The notes under the pieces were generated by a model that saw nothing but the letters and a program-made list of their open reading frames with translations, was not told the DNA's origin and did not search any database. The translations under genes were made by a program, and so were the position numbers. DNA of 64,000 nucleotides, from the NCBI RefSeq assembly GCF_002099425.1, contig NW_018344068.1:4698001-4762000 (forward strand). The letters are read 5' to 3'. This DNA is from Phascolarctos cinereus (taxonomy: Eukaryota > Chordata > Mammalia > Diprotodontia > Phascolarctidae). Below, piece by piece: positions 32,561-43,279 of this stretch. How positions within the stretch are numbered: the first letter of the stretch is position 1; each line of letters opens with the position of its first letter.

Positions 32561-32609
32561 AATTGTTCAATTATGTAAGAGGAAAAATCAATAAAACATG
32601 TATTTCAAA

Positions 32610-32735
32610 AATCAGAAAGAAGGAAGGAAGGAGGGAAGAATGAAAGAATGAAATGAAAGAAAGAAAGAAAAAGAAAGGCAAGAAAAAAAGGAAGATAGAT
32701 AGGCACAAGGAAAGGAGGGAAAGAGGGATTGAGTT
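32610..32735 (+). repeat. (GAAA)/(GGAA)n purine tract
   Basis: Roughly 125 bp almost free of pyrimidines on the plus strand. The minus-strand frame over it is an artefact of low complexity. Confidence 0.85.
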
Positions 32736-32769
32736 AGCCAAGAAAATAGGGAAAAATTTAAAAACCTGA

Positions 32770-33040
32770 GCGTCGCAGTTGACCGTAAACTGTATTTAGA
32801 TAACAATGGAACTCAGCTATGGATTTTTTTCAATAGCAGCCTGATTCTGAGGATATTTGGTTTGTGAAATATTTGAGAGAGGTGGAAGGCAGGGCCATAC
32901 CATTATAGCACTATGTTCAAATACCTCTAAGGCTGTCATGTAGAAGAGGGATTAGGCAAGTTTCACCTTAATATAAAGAACCTTCTAACAATCTGAGCTG
33001 CTCAAATTAGAAGGATTGCTTTAGGCAAAGCAAGATTGTC
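32770..33040 (+). mobile_element. L3/CR1 LINE 3' part
   Basis: 'caaatacctctaaggctgtc', 'atgtagaagagggattaggc' and 'ttctaacaatctgagctgct' in order, with an internal deletion. Confidence 0.75.
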
Positions 33041-33044
33041 CTGT

Positions 33045-33605
33045 TGACTTGTTTCTCACTTCTCCAAACCATTCTCTACACCACCACCTCAGTAATTTTC
33101 CTGAAACACAGACCTATTGTCATTTCTCTCTTCTAAAACTTTGTCTATCAAATCAAGTATAAATTCCTGATCCTGTCATTCAAGGCCTTTTTCAAGCCCT
33201 ATTTCATGATGCTTCTCTTTGTATACTATTTATTTCAAGCAAAGTGGATATTTTTTTTACTGTTCTTTCAGCTCATAGTCCTCATCAATCCCTTATTCCA
33301 TTCCCTATGCTAAGAATAGATGCCTTCTCCATTTCTGTCTGTTAAAATTCTTTTGTTCCTTCAAGGCCCAACTTCTCCATCCTAAAAGTCTTCTTTAAGT
33401 TCTCATTCCTCACAATGTTCAGAGTGCTTTTCATGGATCTCTCATTTGTTCTTATTATGTTCTGTTTTGAATCCTTTTTATTTTTGTATATTTTATCTCC
33501 CCATCCTCATTAGATCTTAATCTCCTTATGTCTTATTTCATCTTTGGGTCTCTAGTACATAGGACAAGACCCTACAAACAATAAGAATTTAAGAGATACA
33601 TCGAA
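33045..33605 (+). mobile_element. L2 LINE 3' end, about 560 bp
   Basis: Sense L2: the RT C-terminal part ('cagtaattttcctgaaacac'), 'ttccttcaaggcccaacttc', and 'ggtctctagtacataggaca' near the terminus. Diverged with small gaps. Confidence 0.75.
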
Positions 33606-33619
33606 TTGAACTGTGCAAT

Positions 33620-33760
33620 CCTGGTCATGGACGGTATTAAAGCAGAGTTTAGATGACAATTTATCAGAAATACAATTGATTTCTATTTCAGGGAAGATTA
33701 TATGAACCTTGAATTCCCTTTCAGCTCTGAGAGTCCATGTTGTCTGATCTCTTAGGAAGA
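33620..33760 (+). mobile_element. L3/CR1 3' terminus
   Basis: 'ttaaagcagagtttagatga', 'caatttatcagaaatacaat' and 'ttccctttcagctctgagag' match the last part of L3. It follows the L2 directly, so the L2 may have inserted in one L3 copy (32770-33760). Confidence 0.65.
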
Positions 33761-33934
33761 GTAGGACAAACCAGAACTGAGCCTTTAAGTAAATAAAACC
33801 CTGAGTAGTGCATGGCACAGTTTGACTTATTGAAATTTCATAAAACTAGGGAAGGTTTGGTCAATAGTGACAAAGAAAAGTCAAGGGACAGAGAATAAAA
33901 AGAAGACAAACTGGCCCTAAAAAGTAAAGAAAGA

Positions 33935-34195
33935 GAAAATAAACATTTTTTAACTCTTCTGTGTACTGGGCACTGTGCTAAGAATTTTCTAAGTATTATC
34001 ACATATGATTCTCCCAACAGCCCTAGGAGGTAGGTGCTATGGTGACACCCACTTTATAGTTCTGGAAACTTAAGCAAACAGAGGTTAAGTAACTCACCCA
34101 AGGGCAGACAAATAGTAAGATTTTAAGGACAGATTTGAAGTCAGCTCTTCCTAATTCTAGACTCAGTGTTCTATCCACTTCATTGCTTAGCTAGA
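33935..34195 (-). mobile_element. CORE-SINE, full length
   Basis: Antisense: 'agccctaggaggtaggtgct', 'gaggttaagtaactcaccca' and 'cagtgttctatccacttcat'. L2-type tail at the left edge. Confidence 0.85.
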
Positions 34196-34199
34196 CAAA

Positions 34200-34490
34200 A
34201 ATAATTTTATAATTGTTTGGCCTTGATAAGGGAGAGACAAGTGGTAAGTTACTCATAATCTTTTTAGAAATGGAGAGTTTACTGGAAGAGGATGCTGTTT
34301 GGATTATTGCCCTGTCCACAGAAGATAGAATAAGAAGTAGTCTTGAATTAAGGTAGGAGAAACTACAATTAAATATGAGATAGAATTTCAACTCTAAATG
34401 CCTATGGTTCTCTGATTTTACTTCTCAACCATCATGGTGATCAGACCCTAGAATGGGCATTGAAGACTTCTCTGGAGATAGTAACATCCA
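34200..34490. other. unassigned DNA
   Basis: Lies between two antisense SINEs. A weak L3-like phrase near 34350 is not enough to assign it. Confidence 0.35.
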
Positions 34491-34494
34491 CAAC

Positions 34495-34742
34495 AGCAAC
34501 TATCATTTTTATAGCACTTTCAGGTTTACAAAACACTTTATAAATATTATCTCCTTTGATCCACACAGAGATCCTAGGAGGAGGGCTACTATTATTCCCA
34601 TTTTACAGTTGAGGAAACTGAGGTAAACAGTTGTTAAGTAACTTGCCCAGGGTCACACAGATATTAAGTGTCTGAGACTGGATTTAAACTCAGGTGTTCC
34701 TGACTCTAGGTCCGGTGTTCTATTTGTACCATCTAACTTCGA
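34495..34742 (-). mobile_element. CORE-SINE, full length
   Basis: 'cccattttacagttgaggaa' (CORE), 'cttgcccagggtcacacaga' and head 'tccggtgttctatttgtacc'. The tail 'aacactttataaatattatc' is of the L2/MIR type. Confidence 0.9.
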
Positions 34743-34744
34743 GA

Positions 34745-35383
34745 AAAAAAAGAGAGCATGTACCTTTAAATAGTTATTTATTGTCCTGGATGCAGGGGGC
34801 CTCTCTCAAGGTCTTTTCTGTCTCTATCAATGTACACATGGAGGTGGGGTGGGGATAATAATGGGATTGCTTTCTGTATAGTGATATATCTCTGGAAACT
34901 TGATAGCAACTTTTATTATTGGGAAATAGTTTACAGAAGTTGGGATTTTAGCGAGCCTTTTCCTAGATTTCTGCACAATCCTAGACACAGAAGGGTGCAG
35001 CCAAATCAGAAGGGAACAGAACAGACCATGCCACATCATGCCACATCATGCCACATTACCTCAGGGGTTGGGAAACTCTAGTAGCCCCCATAAAAGGAAC
35101 CAAAGAGTTCACTTCCCAGCTTTTGTGTAATTTATATCTGCCAAACAACTGGTGCACCTCTTCTTTGTAACTCACCTCTTCCCTTGAGTTTTGGCATTTC
35201 TTAGACATCCTGACTTCTCAGCTCATCAATGTTCTCCCCTCAATTAGGATCCTGCCTCTTCTACCCCTTGTGGGGAATTGCCCTTCCTCTTCCTCATACA
35301 CTGCCCAATCACTTTCATAATTGGTGATGTCTTTGGTGAGATAGGACATGTGAAATTCACAAATGTTTTCTAATTTAAGCATA
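34745..35383. other. unassigned DNA, 640 bp
   Basis: No known repeat. An 83-codon plus frame and a 70-codon minus frame overlap here without any domain. A decamer occurs three times in tandem (separate entry). Possible single-copy DNA. Confidence 0.4.
35027..35058 (+). repeat. three tandem copies of catgccacat
   Basis: The decamer catgccacat occurs three times head to tail with almost no change. Small local duplication. Confidence 0.85.
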
Positions 35384-35384
35384 G

Positions 35385-35820
35385 ATTCAAGAGCTGGAAT
35401 TGCTAATTCTTAGAAGTCATCAAGTCCAATCTATTCATTTTACAAATGAGAAAACTGAGTTAACTTAAGTTTAAGTAACTTACTTAAGATCACACAGATA
35501 ACTGAATTCAGAGTCAGAAAGACCCAAGCTCAAAACCTGTCTCATACACTTACTATCTGTGTGATCCTGGGCAAGTCACTTAACCTCTGTTTATCTCAGT
35601 TTCCTCAACAGTAAAATGGGCATAATAATAATAGCAACTACATTCCAGGGTTTTTATGAGGATCAAATGAAATAATATGTAAAGTGCATTATGAACCTTA
35701 TAATAGTATCTAAATGTTATCTATTATTATTACTAGTAGTACAATGAGAAACAGAGCTTGGATTTGAACTCAGATCATAATGACTCAGCATCTCACCACT
35801 AAACTGCACTGCATATTATT
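35385..35820 (-). mobile_element. CORE-SINE split by another SINE
   Basis: Antisense parts 35385-35505 ('tcatcaagtccaatctattc', 'acaaatgagaaaactgagtt') and 35742-35820 ('gagcttggatttgaactcag') flank a sense SINE. The outer copy has the L3-type tail and is the older one. Confidence 0.8.
35506..35741 (+). mobile_element. CORE-SINE nested in a SINE
   Basis: 'gtgtgatcctgggcaagtca', 'gtaaaatgggcataataata', 'ttttatgaggatcaaatgaa' and 'ctaaatgttatctattatta'. L2/MIR-type tail. Confidence 0.85.
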
Positions 35821-35954
35821 ATTCATTGTACTGGCACAGATGAGTGTAGTAGAGACCTTCATCAAACAAACCATGATAAGATTTGGCAATAAATGGTACC
35901 CCCCCCAATTCCATTGGACCCTCATAACAACCTTAAGAGGTAAGTAGTTGTAAA

Positions 35955-36468
35955 TATATTAAAAAATTTTTAAATTTATTTTAAACATTTAAAAAATTTT
36001 GAGTTCCAAATTCTATCCCTTCCTCCAACACCTTCCCCACCCCTTGAGAAGACAAGCACTATTTTATTAATTACACATGTAAAATTATGTAAAACAAATT
36101 TCTACATTAGTCATATTGCCAAAAAAGAAAAAAATATAGAAAGCAAAAAACTATGCTTCAATTTGCTGGAGGTAGATAGCATTTTTCATCAGGAGTCCTT
36201 CAGAATTATCTTGGATCACTGTATTGATCAGAATAACTAAGTCATTCACAGTTGATCCCTTTCCAATATTGCCATTACTGCGTACAGTGTTCCCCTGGTT
36301 CTGTTCACTTCACTTTGCATCAGTTCATTAAGTCTTCTCAGGTATTTCTGAAAGCATCTCCCTTGTCATTTCTTATAGCACAATAGTACCCATTCACAAT
36401 CCTACACCACAGCTTATTCAGCCATTCTCCAGTTGATGGGTATCCCCTCAACTTCTAGTTCTTTAGAT
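35955..36468 (-). mobile_element. L1 3' end
   Basis: Antisense: 'gttccaaattctatcccttc', 'atgtaaaacaaatttctaca', 'ttcacttcactttgcatcag' and 'cagccattctccagttgatg'. Covers the 3' UTR and last 100 or so codons of ORF2. 5'-truncated. Confidence 0.85.
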
Positions 36469-36524
36469 TAGGCAATAAATGCTAACTGGACCCAAATTAA
36501 TAAACTTAATAATTCTTGTTTCCC

Positions 36525-36715
36525 ATTTGGTCTTAGATAGTAGCACAGGGAACTCTGTATTAACATTTAGGAAGCCCTAGATTCAAGGTATGTCTCGGTG
36601 AAAATTCACTATATGATATTTGGATAAATTGTTTCCCTCTTTAGGTCTTATTTCTTAATCTGTATTTGTACTGCTTTCCAGACCAGGTTATTGTGAGAAG
36701 AGCACTTTTAATCTT
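36525..36715 (+). mobile_element. degraded CORE-SINE
   Basis: 'aagccctagattcaaggtat' and 'cttatttcttaatctgtatt' indicate head and CORE; the tail fades. Confidence 0.55.
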
Positions 36716-36723
36716 GAAGTTTT

Positions 36724-36845
36724 ATGTGTGTATACACACATATATGCATGTACATATATGCACATATTATTTCCTATGTATGTATATAGTTATCATATAT
36801 AGTATATATTTACTATATATGTATATATGGGTATACACACATGCT
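36724..36845 (+). repeat. TATG/TATA-rich microsatellite
   Basis: Imperfect alternation of 'tgtatacacacatatatgca' and 'atgtatgtatatag' variants over 120 bp. Confidence 0.85.
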
Positions 36846-36889
36846 TAAGTCATACATGACTTACATGAAATAAAATACCTCTCTTATAC

Positions 36890-37060
36890 TTAGGAGAGGC
36901 AGAGAATCAGGAAATCAAAAAATCTGAATTTGGGTCCTGCCTTTTCCCTGACTGGGCAAATCATTATCTTTAAATGGTTGAGTGGTTGGTGGTGAGGGGA
37001 AGATGGAGAATATAATCTCAAAAGTGCCTTCAGCCATAAAGTTCTCAGACCTTATGAACA
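36890..37060 (+). mobile_element. degraded CORE-SINE
   Basis: 'ggagaggcagagaatcagga', 'ttgggtcctgccttttccct' and an L3-like end around 'agtgccttcagccataaagt'. Tentative. Confidence 0.45.
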
Positions 37061-37670
37061 GCTTATAAGCAGGGCTTTCTATATAGTGCAGAGAATGTAT
37101 TAAATACAGTAAGCTTCTGCATTCCCTGTATAGCAAGTCAGGCTGAGTTAGTCTTCATTGGATATAACTAATTTGTCTCTTCTCCCCAAAAGACTGACAA
37201 TGGGTTCATCATTTTCTCACCTGTCCTTTACTGTACTTAATGAAGCTGAGAGAGAAGTCAAGCCTGTGCATTAGATGACATTTTTATCCCCTTAACCTGC
37301 ACCAAGAAACCAGTTTCAGAATGATTTTTCTTGTTCCCCTTCAGTAAATATCCTGTATGCTTTATAGGCACTATAGCTAAAGATTTACTCTGATCTACTA
37401 CCTGGCTTTACAACAGTTGTGTTTGGCTGTATTCCCACTGACCAATTATTTGTTCTTTTCCCTTTTGTTTTCTGAAACAGCAAATTCCTCTTATGTTCAC
37501 TTACCACCTCCTGCATCCTTGTATATGCCATTTCTCCTATGAAAGAAGGTTGAGAAATTGTGGAACATGTAGTCCTTCAGATAGGGCATCTCCCAGCATA
37601 TTTGCTTCCCTATATGGAAGAAAGGGTTTGCTACATCAAAGACATGAAGAAATTTAAAACATATTATGTC
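37061..37670. other. 600 bp without recognised repeats
   Basis: Contains a polypyrimidine run followed by 'tttctgaaacag' near 37470-37482, which looks like a splice acceptor, but no donor or convincing frame follows. Possible single-copy DNA. Confidence 0.4.
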
Positions 37671-37674
37671 AGAC

Positions 37675-37868
37675 CTGAGACTGTGGAATAATAAAGTTGG
37701 AAAAAACCTTAGGGATTGGCGTGTCCAAGCCCTTTCACTTTACAGAAGAGGGAAGTGGGACCCAGAGAAGGGGAGGAATTTGTTTAAGATCACACAGACA
37801 GCAAGTGGCTCATCTAGACTTCTGGTCTCAGAACCAGATTTATTGACTTCTACTGACTACACTGAGAA
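37675..37868 (-). mobile_element. CORE-SINE with L3-like tail
   Basis: 'gttggaaaaaaccttaggga', 'gggacccagagaaggggagg' and 'taagatcacacagacagcaa' in antisense order. Confidence 0.75.
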
Positions 37869-37869
37869 A

Positions 37870-38400
37870 TTAAGTTCAAGGCTTCTGAGCTGACTCCTAC
37901 ATCTGTTTTTCCCTCTATAAATTCATTGCCTTACTATACATGGTAAGATGAAGTAGGCATTGGGAAGATCCCCCTGCTAAAAAAAGGTACCCATCCCTTC
38001 CACCCCAACATAATCTCTATAACTTCTGGTTATTAGAGCTCTATTCCTTTTTAGGGAGTAAGAAAGCAAGCATTGTCTCACTAAGATCCTCTGGTAAAAA
38101 GCAAAACCTACAAGAGATGGAGCATTCTATTCGCTTTAGGATGAGGAGGTGCTTTTGTTTGCTTGTTTGACCACTTACCATCTTGAAAGGAGGAGATTAG
38201 GCAAAAAGAGTATCCTGTGACCTAGAAGAAGGAATAGAAGCATAGAGAAGGGGAAGCCTGGGACACTGAAGAGAAACTCCACATCACAATTGCATCCACA
38301 AATTGACTCTGGCACAATTGTGTCTGTACCTAAAGGCCCAAGAAGATTACTTGCTTTTTTCTTTTCTTATTTGATGATTTGTTTTGCTCTTCCTCTTAAA
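37870..38400. other. unassigned DNA
   Basis: No repeat family or gene recognised; a region near 38285-38340 has alternating 'cacaattg' phrases but no clear unit. Confidence 0.4.
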
Positions 38401-38402
38401 GA

Positions 38403-38482
38403 TAGGCTTTGGGCTTCATATTTTTTTCCTTTATAAAATGAGATGACCTCTAAGGTTCCTTCTTACTCTAATATGTTGCTTT
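38403..38482 (+). mobile_element. CORE-SINE 3' half
   Basis: 'ttcctttataaaatgagatg' followed by 'acctctaaggttccttctta': CORE end plus L3-type tail. Confidence 0.65.
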
Positions 38483-38484
38483 AA

Positions 38485-38622
38485 AGAGGTAGAAGAGACC
38501 CAAGTCCAGCTATTTCATTTTATTGAGAAAATAACTGACTCCTAAGATCTCATATTGTTATAGTGTCAGTTGGACTAGAACTTAGGTCATTTGATCTAGC
38601 ACAGGGCTTACATTCCAGCATG
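38485..38622 (-). mobile_element. CORE-SINE fragment
   Basis: 'cagctatttcattttattga' and 'actagaacttaggtcatttg' fit an antisense SINE that has lost much of its CORE. Confidence 0.5.
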
Positions 38623-39160
38623 GAGCATTTAGGGAGATAGGAACAAAAGAAAACATAGACTTACAGGATGACCAACTATGGAATCTTGTACTAGAGTTCA
38701 AATAAGACTAGTCCTGCGATCTGAGATGAAAAGAAAGTTTTCTATTCCAAATATCCTAGGGAACTGGCTGCATAGGACTCAAAAAGAAGAAAGTTCTGGA
38801 GAGGGGAAATCTGATTATGGTTTCACAGGGGAGGTACAGAGCTGAACCCTTAGCATTCAAGGAGAGTAGAAACTACTTAAAATGATAAAACTCTAGCTAC
38901 AGAGAGAATTGAACTGTTTATTTAAAGAGAGTTGGGCACCAAGTTTATCTGGGCCCAGGCAGGCTCTGATGTAGTCTTCAGGGAGGAGAATGCATGTAAG
39001 AAGTCTGTGCAGTGAGATTTTCCTAGAGGAAGTTTTCAAAATTGGCAATTTCCTACAGAACATTTTTGGGGACTTGTGTCCTGGTGTGATTTCATGAAAT
39101 CAGGGAGATTACAGAAAGAACCTAAGATAATCCTTTCCAACTCTAGGGTTTTTTTTTTCA
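38623..39160. other. 540 bp without recognised repeats
   Basis: No long frame, no known repeat. Purine-rich on the plus strand. Candidate single-copy DNA. Confidence 0.4.
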
Positions 39161-39665
39161 GTTTGTCTTGGTTTGGTTTTTACGCTCTCTTCATCAGAAA
39201 AGCAGCAAAGTACACTTGAACTAAGCTGAAGCTGTTGAGTTGTTGGAAAATCTTTTATTCAAAGATTCAGATCTTACTGGAACTCTGACTCCCTGAACTC
39301 TGAGCCATACTAATCACTACCACAAGATGCCAGGCACCTACAAAAGGGGCATACATTTTGCTTTCCTGTGGGTTATGGAAAGAGATGTAAAGACATGGTG
39401 AGGTTGGGCCTTATGCTCACTCCATGAACAATTATTCATGCCAAAAGGCACAATAACCAACCGCCTAATTAAATCAACCAACTCTCATAACCATTCTTCC
39501 TTTTCCTTAAATATCTTCAGGGGCTCAATGTCCTCACAAGAAGCAGCATAGCACAACGCTACTAAGCAAGACAAGACTTGGCGCTGTCCACCAATCCAGT
39601 GCTGAACCACCCATATATTCTGTTTTGTCATAACTGCAGGCAGAAGTGCTAGTAGTAAATTAGTC
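39161..39665 (-). other. transcript-like block, identity unknown
   Basis: On the minus strand there is a 60-codon frame (39667-39485, MTNLLLALLPAVMTKQNIWV at its start) followed by about 230 bp and a polyadenylation-like 'ctttgaataaaagattttcc' near 39260. This could be an old processed pseudogene or an LTR fragment. I recognise no protein family, and no long A-tract follows the signal, so the call is open. Confidence 0.25.
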
Positions 39666-39674
39666 ACTCATGTT

Positions 39675-39930
39675 GTGTTAATGATGATGAGAATGATAAT
39701 GACTGACATTTATATAGTGCTTTAAGGTTTGAAAAATTATTTACATACGGTAGCTCATTTTATCCTTACAGCAACTCTATGAGGTAAATGTTGCAAATAT
39801 TTATACAGGTTTTACAGGACTGGAGATTGAGGCTTAGATTAGTAAGTTAGTAAGTGACTTAGTCCAAATTCAAGCCCACATCTTTCTCTATTCAAGCCCA
39901 GTGCTTTATGTCATGCTGTCATGTCTGTGC
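39675..39930 (-). mobile_element. CORE-SINE, L2-type tail
   Basis: 'gacatttatatagtgcttta', 'acagcaactctatgaggtaa' and 'gtaagttagtaagtgactta' in antisense order. Full length, diverged. Confidence 0.8.
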
Positions 39931-40034
39931 TGAATATAAGAATTGAATTCTTGCTTTTAAGTAACATAAAATAAATATGCTCTCACTTTTAAAGAAATGG
40001 GGCATGACAGAGTGATTGGAAAATAAGTATCAGC

Positions 40035-40225
40035 ACAGTTTGATACAGAGGGGAAAATACTGTATTTAGAATCAGAGAACATCAGTTTCTGCTACGTATT
40101 AGATGTGAGACCTTAGTTAAATCCTGTTTTGTTTCTGCACCTCCATACCCTTCTTTTAAAATGATAATTCAGAACTAAATTAACCCTAAGGGCCTTTCCA
40201 GCTCTAGATCAGATATTCCAGCCAA
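40035..40225 (+). mobile_element. CORE-SINE with L3-like tail
   Basis: 'actgtatttagaatcagaga', 'gatgtgagaccttagttaaa' and tail 'taagggcctttccagctcta'. Confidence 0.75.
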
Positions 40226-40492
40226 AATGAAATCTGGTCAGTAGATTGACCCAGTGAGAATATCACATCTGCTAGGCATAGGCTCCCCACCCTTTTCTTT
40301 CTAGGATCTGTGCACTAAATTTTTGATCTTTGTCATTTTGGTGATTTAAAATATTCCCTTAACTAAGACCTCAGCAGTCAAATTCACAGCCCTTGGAATT
40401 AAAAATATCATTTAAGGAACTTGTATTTAATTTTTTAATCAAGTATGAAACTAAAATGTGCCCTTGTTATTAAACTGTAAGTTCAGACAATT
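40226..40492. other. unassigned AT-rich DNA
   Basis: No family recognised. Confidence 0.35.
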
Positions 40493-40494
40493 AG

Positions 40495-40725
40495 GGGTTG
40501 ATGGTGCTTGTTCATACATTTAACCAACATATATTAAATACCCACCATGTGTATGTCCCCATGTTAACAGTGATGAAGGTGAGACAGAGGAAATATAAGA
40601 CAAGCCCCTACTCTCAAGGATCCCACAGCCTATTAAGAAGGAAAGGTCACTATCAATTGAAGACTGAAGAAGACTTCATGGAGGAGGAGATATTTGACTT
40701 AGGCTTTAAAGGATGTATATGATTT
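40495..40725 (-). mobile_element. L2 LINE 3' region
   Basis: Antisense: 'tatattaaatacccaccatg', 'ctactctcaaggatcccaca' and 'agacttcatggaggaggaga'. Shortened in the middle. Confidence 0.7.
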
Positions 40726-40957
40726 TAGGTGTGTACATATACATCTGTATGCATGTATCCGTCTTCTATTCCAATGTTCCTATGAAAAGTAAACAATGAA
40801 AATGTAGGCCTTTTCCATTAAATATGGGGGAAAACATCCAGTAATACTCTTCAAGCAGCATCACAATGGTGGTTTTCTACTTGTTTCTGGGAGGTATCCT
40901 CAAATGTGTCTTAATATATCTTATATATAATATGACCTATATTTTACCCAGTGTAGT
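40726..40957. other. AT-rich, low-complexity patches
   Basis: Starts with an ATGTAT-type patch ('gtgtgtacatatacatctgt'). Nothing else recognised. Confidence 0.4.
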
Positions 40958-41150
40958 CTTGGGATTTGAAGCTAAAAAGGACCTTTGAGAATATCTACTC
41001 CAATCTCTTTATTTTATAAATGGACCAAACATCCATGGTGGTGAAGCAACTTTCCTGAGGTCATAGTAGTGAGTAACAAGATGAGATGGGCTTTGAAGCC
41101 AGGGATTTCATCTTCAGACCCCCTACTTTTTCCATTGTATGATCATTCCA
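40958..41150 (-). mobile_element. CORE-SINE with L3-like tail
   Basis: 'gaagctaaaaaggacctttg', 'gtgaagcaactttcctgagg' and 'gctttgaagccagggatttc' in antisense order. Confidence 0.7.
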
Positions 41151-41475
41151 GAAAGAGAAGGAAGTAAACTTAAGCAAATGGGGACACTGGAAGTCTTAGC
41201 TCTGTCAGGACTGTGGGAACTAGGACTTGTGACTTAAGACATTGCCTAGACCTGGATTGCCTGTCACTCCACCATCCACTAACTGACTCCTGAGACTTGG
41301 TGTATTCCAGGTATGACATAGAAGGTACACATAGCTGAGGAAGGACAAATGAAGGTGGATAGAATCCAGATGTAATGACTTTCAAGGCAAGAATTGTAAC
41401 TTCATTATCTTAAAGCATGTTTTGTCTACAGCAAAAATATTCCCTATATAAACAGTGTAAAGGGGAAAAATAAAC
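41151..41475. other. unassigned DNA
   Basis: A 71-codon minus frame here has no domain. No repeat seen. Confidence 0.35.
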
Positions 41476-41477
41476 AT

Positions 41478-41692
41478 ATAGCATTTACTATGTTCTGAGT
41501 ACTATGCTTAGCACTTAATACAAATATTACCTCACAACAATCTTGTGAGATGCTATTATTATACTCGCTCTACAGTTGAGCAAACTGATGCAAACTGACT
41601 TAATCACACATCTGGTAAATGTCTGAGGCTGGATTTGAATTTATCTCTCTGATTCCAGGCCTAGCACTTTATTCACTTTGTCTCCAGCTGTC
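41478..41692 (-). mobile_element. CORE-SINE
   Basis: 'acaacaatcttgtgagatgc', 'gtctgaggctggatttgaat' and 'ggcctagcactttattcact'. L2/MIR-type tail. Confidence 0.8.
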
Positions 41693-41879
41693 ATTAAAAA
41701 AACAATAAATTTTTTGTAGGGGTAAAAGCCATTTTGTAATGCAGAGTCACCTGCTAACTTAAGTTTTACAAATTCATATTTTCCTCATTTTAAGGTTTCT
41801 TAAAGCAGGGCACAGCTATACTGTATTTCAATCATCACAGTGTCTGATTATATCTTTTGTTGCTTTGTTCTCATCTTAA

Positions 41880-42095
41880 TTACTTGTACTTATGTGTCTC
41901 CAAAGGGCAGAATTGAGGTCAAAGAGTAGAAATTTCAGAGAAGCATATTTCAACTCTACATAAAAAAGATCTTTCTAACAATTTGAGTTATCCAAAAATG
42001 GAATGGGCTTTGAGATAGTAAGCTTCCCATCACTGGAAGTGTGTTGAGCCTGACTGATTTCCTATCAAGGGTGCCATTGAATAGAATTCTACACT
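41880..42095 (+). mobile_element. L3/CR1 3' end
   Basis: 'tgtctccaaagggcagaatt', 'tctttctaacaatttgagtt', 'ccaaaaatggaatgggcttt' and 'cccatcactggaagtgtgtt'. Ends before the final bases. Confidence 0.8.
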
Positions 42096-42129
42096 AAGTG
42101 GGATGTTGAAATAGATTTGTGCACTTAAA

Positions 42130-42235
42130 ACATTCACCCATGAGACTATAAGCACTGTGAGAGCAGTAACATTGTTTGAACTCCTTGTTTCTCCAGAAAC
42201 TATTGTTGCTTTTTAATGCTTGTTGAATTGGAAAC
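42130..42235 (+). mobile_element. L2 3' end, copy A
   Basis: 'gagactataagcactgtgag' and 'tgcttgttgaattggaaa' fit a diverged L2 terminus with an internal gap. Confidence 0.55.
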
Positions 42236-42254
42236 ACAAGTGGAATTATTTTTC

Positions 42255-42330
42255 TTTCTTTGCCCGGGCCTAACACAATGCTCTACGTATAGTAGGCATT
42301 TTGAATAAATGTTTGAATGAATGTTGAGAA
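42255..42330 (+). mobile_element. L2 3' end, copy B
   Basis: 'cctaacacaatgctctacgt', then 'atagtaggcattttgaataa' and 'atgtttgaatgaatg'. Follows copy A in the same direction. Confidence 0.75.
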
Positions 42331-42984
42331 CATGTTTGCAAGAACCATTCCTACATCTTGAACCACAGTTTTCCTGGTATTTACTCTGCACTGTTGTAAG
42401 TTCCATCAGGATAACAAGATCTTGGCACATTTCAGGCATAAGAGACCTTACAATTTGTGGCATTTGAATTGCCTGACTAGTTCCCATTGTCACAATGTCT
42501 CTTCAAGCAATGAAATCTCCCATTGCTCTCATTGAAAATGGGTCTTATGCCTGGCTTTCTAGTTGATTTCTGCTTTTGATAAAATAAACTGCAGTGAATT
42601 TATTCCAGCTGCTCCTTTCTTCCCAAGATGGCCATGGCCACTAATCACCTAAGCCAGGGCATATTCCTCTTCCCCTTTGCTATAAAGGGGGAAGCATTTG
42701 CTGGAGTTTCTGAGAGGCTTGTCATTCACCAAAGGCACTGTGTGTCAGGGGAGGCTCAGTTGGGCACTTACCTGAAATTATAGTTAATGGCAGAACCAGA
42801 ATGATAAGGAAGAGAGGAGTGGGGAGAGTGGGCATTACTGCCTACAAAGATCAAGGTTTGGAAGTGTAATATGTCAATTGAAACATTTATGGTCAATGGG
42901 TAGTTTCTAGCATTGGTACATCTCTGCCCTATTTTGAAGCATCTCTAAGGAGGTGACTTTCTTGGAGACTTTATCATCATTACT
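42331..42984. other. 650 bp without recognised repeats
   Basis: Contains 'cccaagatggccatggccac' (YY1-like core, 42622-42641) and 'tttgctataaagggggaagc' (TATA-like, 42676-42695) about 55 bp apart. No CpG island and no downstream frame with a splice donor. The region could be an old promoter or enhancer; this is a base-pattern inference only. Confidence 0.4.
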
Positions 42985-43162
42985 TTAATGTGATTGTTGT
43001 TGTTGTTATTGTTTGTTTGTTTTTTTGATGAGGTAATTGGGGTTAAGTGACTTGCCCAGAGTCATACATTTAGTAAGTATTATGTGTCTGAGGTCAGATT
43101 TGAACTCAGGTGCTCCTGAGTCCAGGGCCAGTGCTCTATCTACTGCGCCACCTAGCTGTCCC
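42985..43162 (-). mobile_element. WSINE-type SINE
   Basis: T-rich tail with (GTT)n, 'ggttaagtgacttgcccaga', 'agggccagtgctctatctac' and the head to 'gccacctagctgtccc'. Flanks near 'tactttaatgt' and 'tactaatgtaa' may be a target duplication. Confidence 0.9.
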
Positions 43163-43279
43163 TACTAATGTAAGATTCTTAAGTGTTGTTTAGAGTTGTG
43201 AATCATTTATAGTTCTCTTGCTACCTACCAAATTTCTACAAACACCAAATTCTACCACATGGTTTCTTAAAAAAATACA

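Noticed and set aside
37440-37490. Splice-acceptor-like 'ttttctgaaacag'
   Set aside because: No matching donor, coding frame or conserved exon follows.
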